Positions 13,701-25,700 of a stretch of DNA of 64,000 nt are shown one piece after another. This DNA is from Hemerocallis citrina (taxonomy: Eukaryota > Streptophyta > Magnoliopsida > Asparagales > Asphodelaceae). The notes beneath the pieces were generated by a model. It was not told the origin of the DNA. It did no database searches and worked only from the letters and a program-made list of their open reading frames with translations. Position 1 is the first letter of the stretch. Every line of letters begins with the position of its first letter. Location: assembly GCA_017893485.1 (NCBI GenBank), contig JACEHZ010000372.1, positions 1,488,001 to 1,552,000 of the forward strand, written 5' to 3'. The position numbers were made by a program, and so were the translations under genes.

Positions 13701-16700
13701 CTTACAGTATAAACACGGCAGCCTCTCTCTTTACAATATTTGCCTACATCTTGATTCTTCCATAGCTCTCTCTTAAAGGGCTTTATCTATACAAATTCTC
13801 AATAAATAGCTTTTGGTTTCAATGAATTTTTCTGTTTTATTTATTTTTTCTTAGTTCTTGAACAAGGTCGTAGCCATATATACCTTTTGACTGATTATGT
13901 AAACACGGGATATAAGTTAGGTTTACTGTAAATAACTTAGAGACCAAGAAAATTAGTCCTCGAGTCAAGTCTAGACTCCTAATCAGATTTGAAATCATCC
14001 CCAAACAATACACCAAGTAATCATAGAAAGGTCATATCAAGTATGTAAATAAACCAGTCAATCGGTCGACCAGCGACTGCCACTGGCTAAGTGCTCTGTT
14101 TGGCAACAGTTTGGTCAATAGATTCCTTCGACGAGATTGTTTCTTCTTCACGTTTTACTAAATTGAGGTTCATTTCACCTCGTCCTCAATTAAAGAACCT
14201 TACATAGATTAGCTAGAGAGAATATTGAGCAAAAATTCCAAAATCCCAAAATAAGATTCAAGTGTTGTATTTGACATGGAAATATTTACCAAACAGAAAG
14301 GTTCTCTGCAGTCCGAACTATAACTATTGATTATATGTGTATATGTATTATATGGGATACTGCTAAAGGGTACAAAAACAATCACAGGGTTTGTCATACT
14401 TTGTCATACTGTAACTTTTCACTATAGAAGTATAAAGAACCTCATATCACCAAAGATTTAATATAAATAATAGGTGGGCACTGTTGGATATATTGGTATA
14501 TTCTCTCTATATAAATATAGCACGTGCATATGTGTAACACGTGTAATGAACGTACAATTGATTGGATATTGGAACGCGGGTTTGTGGGCTTATAACCCGA
14601 TACCCAAACCAGTATTTAGGAATAAATACTGGCTTGTGATAGCAGTCTAGGTATTCCAATCTTGATACCTAGGGTGAATATCTCAAGCAACTTAGATCTA
14701 GAGATAAACCCTAATTCCCAATTGTTAATTTCTCACAAAACCTAACAATCTTGAGATATCTTAAATAATTTTGTGAGATTAATCAAGAGGGAAAACGAAC
14801 CTTTGTTGGATCTCGTCGGCTACAATCGCAGGCCGTTCGGATCTCGACGAAACCCTAAGGAGCACCGTCGCTGACCATCGACGACCCCCGTCGGTTCGAT
14901 CGCAGCCCATCTCCTCCTCCTCTGTCGACTGCGTCGCGAAGCCAAGCCGATCGCTCGCCGATCTGACGCAAGGTCGAAGCGCGACCCACAAAGTCGATCG
15001 CATCGCGAGGTCGTCAGGCGCCGAACACCACCTCTTCCCGATCGCTGTCGACGGCAGCCGCATCTCAGGCGTCGACTCCGACTCCGACCCCTCTTCTTCA
15101 AGATCTGTGTTGGAACCCTAATTGAAGAAGACAAAGAATTAATGGCGGCAAGCGGCAGCTTGAAGGGGGTGGCCCTCATCGTTGGCGGTGACGGCAACAA
15201 CACCGTCAAGGGCTCTCTTCAGTTCATTCAAGATCCGGTAACTGGGTACACCCAAGTGAAGGGCAAGATTACTGGGCTCACTCCTGGCCTTCATGGGTTT
15301 CATGTTCATTCCTTTGGTGACACCACCAACGGCTGCAATTCCACTGATCTGTTTAGACGCACACAAGGTGTTCGATGCTGGGTCTCCTTGGCGCAGAATG
15401 TTTTGCTGTTTGGATTTGTTCCCAACAGACATGAGTCTAATCAATTGAAGGGGAAGAGATGGTGAAAGATAAGTTCTCTACTTTCTTCATATTAAATTTC
15501 TGTTAAATATTTTGCTATGTGCTGGAAGTTCAAAACACTCGTTCTAAGATTACGTTTTGAATTATAGAATTACCATGATGCTAAGAGTGGTTAAGTTCAA
15601 GACTGTATTAATCATTTGTTTAATTTAATACAAGTTGAACAGGTGTTTTGGCTATGTGCTAAAACACAATATCTATTTTGTTAAACATTATGTTGACTAT
15701 ATAATTCGGATCTCCAATTAAATTGTTGCTAGAATTAGATGCGCTAATAATTTGTTTAATTGGCTAATCTTTAACAATTTGATGAATGTAGGAACTTTAA
15801 TGTTACCTACAAATTGTGTATGTTGGAGACGATGGATTTGCATCATGGTATGATAAGTCTGCACTACGCAAGCTTCTCCATCGAATTTGGAAAAACACTT
15901 CTAACTTGAAGTGTCGGTATGATCTACTTTAATTTTCTCAGTATTTTTCATGTGATGAATGTGTTAACGTTTTGTGCGTTTGATCATATGATTGAGAGTT
16001 TCAGATCATAGTTATTCTCGCTCTGGAAAACTAACATGTTTAGGGTTGTTAAGTGTTTTATCATACTATGTGTATAGATATTTTGACAAATCCATTGTTT
16101 GCAGTTTGTGTGAGATTACATATTTGCTTCTCTAAAATTTAAAATAAAATAAAATTGTATAAGATGTATAACAAATGTCTGTAACTTAGGAGAGAGCATC
16201 TCTTAATGTAGAATATGACTCTACCAGTTACGTTGTGTTCCCTCTCGTTCATTGTACTGTGTGTGCAAAGTTGAATTATAATATGTTAGTCATTATCTCA
16301 TCTAGCGTTATGAAGATGATGAAGAATGAGTAAAGGAAAGAACTCTTTGCTCAATGTGTTTGAGCTAGTGGACATTGTTAGAACCATTAGAGAAAGCAAA
16401 TAATTTTTGAAAAATGTGATAGAGTAATTTTGAATTAACTCTTATAAAGTGCATATATTGTCAATCGTATGTATATGTTGAGTTTAACAAATGAGACAAT
16501 TAATAATAATAGTTCTAATTGTGTTCTTGAACATAGCATAATTGGCTAAGATTTGAGAACTATATATTCAATTGTTTGTGAGGAAATGTGATCTAATTAT
16601 CAAAACTGTGGGGAAATGGAGTTAAAAGCTATTGAGTCAAAGCTTTAACATCCAAGTTGTTTTGAAATTTAGAATCACTATGAACTATATATTAAATTGT

Positions 16701-19700
16701 TTGTTCATGTTAAAACTCATAGCCCTACTAAATGACACTCCATTAAAATATGACAAATATGAAAGTTGTGCTCAGATTATAATCACTAGAAAATCATTTA
16801 GTATGGTCTCTAGGAGCACACAACTTCTTGAGTCAATACATTCTGATATTTGTGATCTCAGTAGCTTTGTGACTAGATGAGACGATTGTTGGTCAGAAGT
16901 ATTTAATCTCTTTTGTAGATGATTAATATAAGTTTGTCATATATATGAAGAATGAAGCACTTGTTATTCTTAATGAATTAAAAATTATAGTTAAATGCTA
17001 AAAATCAAGGGTTCAGATTTAATAGAGGTGGTGAATATGTTTTAACAACTTTAAAGAAGTTTGCATTGTGCATAATCTCTACCGCACTCTACTTACAACA
17101 GTCAAACGGTATTGATTAAAGTTAGAATCAAACACTTAGTGAAATGTTGAATTCTATATTATTGACTGTTGTTTGTCTTGTGTAATTATGAGTGATGTTG
17201 TATTGTTAATCATATCTCTAATGTGTTACTACACTCTAAATTGAATATACCTTGTAAATCATGGTATGAAAACACAAACAGTTTTGTTAAAGTGAAAATG
17301 TGTGTTGTGATACTTTTGTTAGAGTACATGACCCTAGAAGGCCTAAAGTAGGACCTACAACAAATATTTGTGTGCTTAGAAAGTGCAGAATGTAGCTCTG
17401 TGGACAGATGTTGGATCTATCTAATTTGTGTTAGAAGAATCTAGACTTGCAAAGTTCTTTGAGGATATGTTCATCAAAGATAAATGTATGAAATAATCTA
17501 GTCCTACAGACATGTTCAATGATTTACAGTTGGAATCAAGAACTAGCCTTACTGACACTTGAAAACTTGAATGACAAATGAGCTAAGAAGAGTCTTTAGT
17601 AGACAATGAGATGATTCTGTGTCATACAATAATACTTTAATTTAGTTGATCTGCCGAAGGAGGCTAAAACTATAGTAAGTAAGTGGGGTTTTGTAGAAGA
17701 AACTTAATTTTGATTGTTCAGTAGCAATTTTAATACTTTTTAGTAGCTAACAGATTGACTAAGAAAAATGGGGTAGATTTATTTGATGTCTACTCACATG
17801 TTTGTCATATTGCTATAATAAGTATTCTTCTTACCCTTACATCTATTGAAAATTTTGTCATTCATAAAGGATAATTAAAAGGCTTTGTACTTAATGTTTT
17901 GTACTGAACAGTTTTGTACTGGAAAGTTTTGAACTAATATGTTTAGTGAACAAGATTTACAATTTAGTAAAATCATTATATATTCTTAAAACATGTATAG
18001 CCAACGAATAAATAATTTGACAAATTTTTGAAAGAGCCTAGTATATGAATCAAGTAATTCAGATCTGTGCCTTCAACTTTGTGGTGTGTCAAATATAGTG
18101 GCTACTATTTACTTGTTCTGTTGATATGCATGTTCTTGGAAGTGACCTCTCTATTACAAATGAAGTTAAAATTGTGCTATCCAAAGAATTCAACATGAAA
18201 ACCTAGGTACTGTGGACACCATAGGTATAAGGGTGAGTTTTCAGTTGGCAAGGGATAACTCTTAGTCAAACTCATCAAATCAAAATGTGTTTCAAAAGTG
18301 GGGATATAGTGATTGAAAGTGTGATTTGAAACACCTTATGATTATGATAAAAGGTTGACACCTAATGATGGTGCAACTATGAGACTGTAGATCATTCTAA
18401 AGGAAGGAATTGACAGTCTCATGTATACAAAGATCTGCACTAGAATAGACATAGCCTTTGAGGTAGGTATGATCTGCAGATTCACTAATAATCCCATACA
18501 TATTTGAGTGCCCTTAAGAGGCTAATGAGATACCTGAGTGGTATTCAAGAGTTTGCTTTGTGCTACTCTAGTCATTCTTCGAATGAATGGCTAATCTGAT
18601 GCATTATGATGCTCAGAATTTAGTGAAAGTCGATAACTAGTGGATATGTGTTTACACTAGGAGAAACAGAAATGTTATGGAAATAAAAGCAAATGGGCAT
18701 TGTGCTATCATCCATGAAATCAGACCTCTATGTGTAATCCTCTGCAGGGGAAAAAGCTGAGTGGATTGAAGAAATTGTTGCTAGTTATCCATTAAGAAGT
18801 TTAAGTAACTCTCTAATTCTGTTATGCGACTATCAAGCTACGATGCACTGTAGCTCATAACTCACTCTATAATAGTAAGAGGAGTACATTAAGGCTGAAA
18901 GAAGCCTAGTTGAACTTTCTCATAGATAAAGTACAATTGCGATAAGTATGGCTAATGCTCTTGCTAAGAGACTTGAAAGTGATCTAATTATCAAAACTGT
19001 GGGGGAAAGTGGAGTTAAAAGCTATTGAGTAAAAAGCTTTAACATCCAAGTTGTTTTGAAATTTAGAATCCAATTGGAGCCATAGAGAAGTTCAAACTTA
19101 AGCATCAATTTTAGGCAGTTGACATGTTTTAGATAATTTTGATGATTCGACATAAATTCCACAAATATATAATGTCATTCCAATTTTGATGGTATTATAT
19201 ATCTAGAAAATTTACTTAGAATAATCATATTATTCCAATACGAAACATGAAAACTTGTCGATGTGTTTCCGATGATTAAATTGTCCTAAATATCATTCCA
19301 ATTTTGATGATATGTCTTTTATGGATACATGTTTCATTCCAATTTTAATGATTCAATGTTAAACCATGATTGAAACGGCAGTCTTTTCATTCCAATATGA
19401 AACATAGTATGGTTCTTGTGTAGAAACTATAAAGTTCATGTACTTTACTTATTAAAGATACTTGACTGTGATGCTTGCGTTTTATTTTTGCTAAGCTAAT
19501 TATGAATTGTACTAAGTTCTTTTGTGGAACTAGATACTATGTGAAATTCGTTTGAATTCTTAGAGATGTGTCTCTTGATATTCTTGTTTTCTATAAGCTA
19601 GCAAAGATGGAGGAGTTGAATTTGTCAACATAGTTTTCAAAAATAATGATTTGCTCAAAATGGAGGAGTAAACATAAAGCAGTATGCAAGGATAGAATTT

Positions 19701-22700
19701 CAGTTTATTTCTTTCGAGAATAAATTAGTCACTTGCATGGTAAAACTTCTGTTGAGTTTAAGACTCTTGTGTTCATGAGCTTAAAACTTATATTTTGTTC
19801 TTGAAGTTTATTTGCTTTGTTTGATTTTGAAACTATGACAGATTATTCCAGTTGGTTTAGTCTATGTGAACTATTCTGAATTGGATATGGTTTGGAACTA
19901 TTTAATTATATTGGTTTAGTCTTGATTGAACTATTCAGTTTTATAATTCTATTGGTTCTTATGAAACTATACCTTTATGATGCTTTTCCTTTATGGACTG
20001 CTATCAGCCAGTCAGTTGTATACTGATCTGATGACATAATCATGTACTTCATATATTGAGAATATAGGAGGAGATTGTTGGATATATTGGTATATTCTCT
20101 CTATATAAATATAGCACGTGCATATGTGTAACACGTGTAATGAACGTACAATTGATTGGATATTGGAACGCGGGTTTGTGGGCTTATAACCCGATACCCA
20201 AACCAGTATTTAGGAATAAATACTGGCTTGTGATAGCAGTCTAGGTATTCCAATCTTGATACCTAGGGTGAATATCTCAAGCAACTTAGATCTAGAGATA
20301 AACCCTAATTCCCAATTGTTAATTTCTCACAAAACCTAACAGGCACTCTGTAAGTTCCAACATAGTTGGACGCCTAAGACAAGAACAGGTTAATGTTTTC
20401 CTGAACAACCTAGGAAAATACGATATTCGTGACAATAAAAATCATCACATCCAGATGATACCACCGTCAGGCATAAAAATTGAGTGGTTATGTGCAGAAC
20501 CAGTTGAATACATACATGTAAGAGAATATGGTTTAGACAATGCACCTGTGAAAGCTATGAATAGTGAACGTAGAATGAAAGGATAAATGGCGGGATTTGT
20601 ATACTTCAATGATATGAAATGATTTATTTTATAAGAGTATTTACATCTGGTATATATGTTTTTCTGTTGACGTAAAAACAGTTAAAATTTAGAGAAAAAA
20701 TCACTTAAAAACTAAACTATAAGAGAAATGAGAAATGTCTAGTGCATCAATTTAGGTATGGTGAATAATAATAACCAAAAATATATAACAATGTCTTTCA
20801 GATGAAAAGATGATGAGGACATCTATTCTGTTTAGATTTTATTTCAGTACCATATTTGTTTTCGGCAATTATAGCCATATGTAATCTTTTTTATGTATTT
20901 GAGATTATGAGAATATTTTGAGATTTGTATCAAGATGTATTTTGAGCCTATTTATAGGCCTTGAGATTAATGAGAAAGTATGTCATTCTTGATTAAAAAA
21001 ATTGTGTTGAGTTTTTGCTCTTCCTCTCTCTCTTTGTGTGATACAAGTAAGATCCAAATTATTAGGGTTTGTGATAAATCCTAATACAATTTCAGGGTTA
21101 GTGATTAACTCTAAAATCTACCCCCAAATTAAAAATCCCTCAAATAAAATCAAACCAAACCCTAACCCCTTCCCCCTTCTCTCTCCTTCGTTTCTTCTTC
21201 CCCATCGACTGCCGCCGCCACCTCTCTTGGTTGTTGCCATTGCTCTTGGCTGTTGCTTCCGCTGTTGTTGCTGATCGTTGTGCTCTTCGTGTTCAACCCG
21301 AGATCTACGCTGAGTTCTTCGAACCCTCGGTATACTCTTTTCAATTCTCAAATATTTGTGTTATACTACTTCATCATCTATATTATATTATTCAATTTAA
21401 CTGTCGACCACAAATATTGAGATTGAGCGTTCCACCTGCTTGATTAGAGTACAAATCAATATTGAATTTACTTGCTAAGAATACTTAGGGATTTAATTAT
21501 TGATTGTTAGAACTGAATTATTAATTGGGTTTGTAAAACTTAATTCAATTCTTGAAAATCCATCAAACTGATTAATTGTTTAAAATTCCAACTTTAATCC
21601 GCATTACATATTGGTAAAATTAATCCTTTAAGATTCTTGGAAATTCTCTATTTATGGTTAGTTTTACATCAAAAGATATGCATGAATAGTGAAAATACAC
21701 TCAGGAAAGATTTAAGTGAAGGGTAAACATAGAGCATGAGTAAACAGTAATGACACTATACAGGGATAGCCCAATATATACTAGTATAATGCATGTGCGA
21801 TGCACGTCTATAAAGGTGTGTAGGATTTTAAGAAAGGGACAGGTCACCGAAGAGGTTGCATGCATGCATGCAGACAGGCATGCACAATTTATACATTTTG
21901 ATATTTGCATGCATGTATTAGACCCACTGGCTTTGATAGGAGAAAACTTTCTTATGAATAAATTGTGCATGCAAGTACATGCAAATCTATACTATTAATT
22001 ATTTTTCCAAAACTATGCAGACAGGCATGCAAATCTATGCATGTTAATTATTTTTTCAATACATGTAAATTACATTTCTGACCTCCGATATTAACCCTAT
22101 ATTTTTTTTAGCCTTTTATGTTTATAAGGGCATGATAGTAAAAAGTCGCCAAAATGGGGCTTTGCTTAATAATAGTATAGATGATCACAAGATATGCTAC
22201 ACACAAAAAATAGACAATCTAACAGATTAGCAAATACTATAACAATAAAAACAGATCATGATGATTCAGTAACTCTTTACCTGTAGTTAAAGTCCTTTAC
22301 CACAAAATATAAAGGCGGACCCACCCTTAAATATTTTGCAAGATCATCAAAATAATCCTACAAAATTTCCATAAAAGTAATATTAGAAAAAGAAATGGTA
22401 ATGATATTTTAAAATGATCATCAAGTAAGAAGTATTAAGCTGGACCTGAAGATATGAATCACGAGGGAGGACAATCTGCTGCTCCAAACCAGGTTGAAGT
22501 CGAGTACATAGGCCCTACAGGGAGATAGAAGGTATGAAATACTAAGTTTAGTGGAAGATAATTCCCACAAAATTATTCATGTGAGTGAAAGCAACTAGAA
22601 CAGAAAATGAAAATATCCATCAAGATGGAGGACAGTTATTATCTAGATTTCCAGATTAGTTATTATTACAATAATAAAGATATTACAATGATAATTCTAA

Positions 22701-25700
22701 TTAACGTAAGAGTAAATAGCTGCAGTTAGGAAATGCATGAAATTTATGGTGCCTAGTTTTAGAAGGTATCCACAAACATATATCAGTTAAACTTAGATTG
22801 ATTAGAGTAGAGGACTTCCTATCCAATCACAAGGACAGACAGCACAACATTTTTACTCTATTGTTAGCTCCCTGAAAAACCAAAATTCCTTGGTATGTGT
22901 TCTCTGTTATAAGATTTTGCACTGTCGGATTAACATAATATTAGTGCCCCAAGCTACAGCAACATTGGTAATTTGTACAAAGTAATTGATGAGGACATCG
23001 GTTCTGTTTTGCTTTGGTGAGATTTAGCCATATGTAGTTTGTTTGAGATTTGTTTAAGAGAATTGTTTTAGATTTGAGAGATTTGTTCTGGATTTGTTTT
23101 GAGCCTATATGTAGTTTGTTTGAGATTTGTTTAAGAGATTTGTTTTAGATTTGAGAGATTTGTTCTGGATTTGTTTTGATCCTATATATAGGCTTTGAGA
23201 ATAATTAGAAGGTATGTTATTATTGATTAAAAAAATTACTGTGTTCAGTTATTGCGCTGCATTCTTTTCTTGAGTGTGTGATACCATAAGAAATTGTCAG
23301 GGTTTGCGAGGAATCCTAAATCCCACCATCTCTATAGCCGTCATTAAACTAAAATCCCAAATCCCCAATTCTAAAATAAACCGTAACCCCTCTTCTCAGC
23401 CACCATTCCCTCCAACTCTCTCTCTCTTCAACCTCCATTACAACCCTAAATCACAACACCCCATCTACTTCACACCCGCCAACTACCCCGACGCCATCAT
23501 TGCCTTCTTCCTCCATCTTCATTCCGAGCGATCCCCAACCCATCTTCTCCAATCGTCACATCACCACCCCGACGCCCCCTCCCTCTCCTTCTCTTACTCC
23601 TCACCCGATCACCCCAAGATTTCGACGATGCTCACCCTAACCCGTCGGCCACCCTCAACCCCTGTCGCCGCCTCTACATCCCTACCTCTCCTTGCTGCCA
23701 CTCAACTACCAGTCGACTGTCTCCACAACGCAAATCGATCACCGACGATTGCTCTCCGGCAGCTTCCGCCATCACGCCGCTATTCCGAACAGCCATAAGT
23801 AGGCCCTTGCTGCCTTCGACTCCTATAGCACCCTGAGACCGTTGGCGACGACCCCCTCAATCGAATTCCGGTGAGATCTTTTCAATTCTCCATTGTTTGT
23901 GATACTGCTTATCATCTCTAGAATATTATTTGCATTTTCTGTCGTCCAAAAATATTGAGTGTGTATTTCTACTTGCCAATTATTGTACGATTCATTATTG
24001 AATATCTTACTTGCTTATAACACTTAAGTATATTTGTTGATTGTTAGGTTTGCATCTTTAATTGGGCTTGTTAAACTTATTTCAATTCTTGAAAATCCAT
24101 CAAACCAATTAGTAGTTTTAATTTCTAACTTATTCAACATTACTTGTTGGTAAACTTAATCTTTTAATATTCTTGAAAAATTCTAAATAGGGTTTAAGTT
24201 CACATCAGTAAATGGCTGACACACCTGAAGCATGACAGTGTCAAGAGATAAAGCCACACTAGATTTAGGCTGTATCATCTATAAATTGAAGTCAGATATG
24301 GAAATTTTGATTTGTCTCAATCATAAATGAATATAGTGTAATCTACTAAAGGCAGTTAAATCTTTAGTATTAATGTTTAATTTTACCTTAATTTTTCTTA
24401 GGAAATAAGCATGTAGCTTATTTATAGGCCATAATTTCAAGTTAATGAAATACGAAAGATGAGTGCTTTTGGATGGATGTGAGGAAAAACAGATTCTCCA
24501 TAAGTGAGCTGAGTTCACAAATTTCACATTAAGAGGTGTGAGATTCTGATTATCTACTTCTTCCCAAAAAAATTTCCACTAAGTTGTGTCCCCTGTTAAA
24601 GAAAGAAACAAAATGACAGAAACCAAAAAAGAAATTATCAATTATCACAATATAAGAGCAATATCTGCATGATACCACTTTGTTCAAGCAACCAAGTATA
24701 CTCTAAGTTTTATAAAGAACTGAAAATTGCTAATGTTGTCAATGGAAGTTATAACCTAAAATGTGAGTAACTAGGCATTGTTCCAAAAAACAGTAAGAAA
24801 CCCATTTAAACAGATTTTACGCATCCCATCCCATTTATAGGTAAAAAGGTGCTTGAAAATGGGTTTCTCCATTTTTCTAAAAAAATGGTTAAAATGGGTT
24901 AATCAGACATTAAATGGGTTCAAGTTGAAATGGGTTTTGAAAACAAAAACCGTTTTTTAAATTGGGTTTTAATTTTTAACAAATATTAAATAATTCTATT
25001 AAACCATACCATCACTTGTACAACAAACCCTATTGATGAGGACATCGGTTCAAGACGATTTGGGTGTTTCTATCAGCGCAGGCATCGTCTAGTACAACTG
25101 CTTCATTAGCTTAGGATTTTATTTCAGTACCATATTTGTTTTTGACAATTATAGCCATATGTAATCTTTCTTTTATGCATTAGAATATTTCTGAGATTTT
25201 AGAATATTTTGAGATTTGTATCAAAATTTGTTTTGAGCCTATATATAGGCCTTAAGATTAATGAGAAGTAATGCTATTCTTGATTAAAAAAATTATTGTG
25301 TTGAGTTTTGCTCTTCAACCCTCCTCTGTGTGATACAAATGAGATCCAACTTTAGGGTTTGTGATAAACTCTAAATTTACCCCCAAATCCAAAAGAAAAT
25401 CCTCCAAATAAAACCCAAACCCTAATCATCATTATCAATACTCTTAACCCAGTCGTCACCCCCTACCTCTTTCTTCTCCCTGTGCTGCTCCGAAACCCAA
25501 CTCCCGTCCATCATCATCGCCGCGCCACTACCTATCCCCGATCACCCTCGCCCTCCTGTCCTCGCCTCTGCCTCCCACACCCGCAACCGACCTCGTCAGC
25601 GTCACACCCCGCTCTCCTTCCCTCATCACCCTCTCTCCTGCATTCCCTCGTCGAAGCCACTCGTCCTCCGCCCTCCATCGATTCATCCGTTGCCTTCTCT

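Larger units (their letters stand above)
14482..20341 (+). mobile_element. Copia LTR retrotransposon with captured SOD fragment
   Basis: 266 bp LTRs at 14482-14747 and 20076-20341 begin TGTTGG and end CCTAACA. By eye they are identical. The 5 bp target duplication GGCAC (14477-14481 and 20342-20346) is perfect. A polypurine tract AGGAGGAGA sits just before the right LTR. The interior holds a captured Cu/Zn-SOD 5' fragment, then decayed Copia integrase, reverse transcriptase and RNase H in plus orientation. The element is inserted in NPC1 intron 19, antisense to the gene. No standard tRNA-Met primer-binding site follows the left LTR. Confidence 0.92.

Noticed and set aside
14779..15444. Arginine-rich antisense frames over the SOD capture
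   Set aside because: Shadows of the GC-rich tract and of the plus-strand SOD frame; no conserved protein seen.
23274..23798. 174-codon open frame, plus strand
   Set aside because: Pyrimidine-rich leader of solo LTR 2; the same block in sister LTRs is open in different frames and has no family signal.
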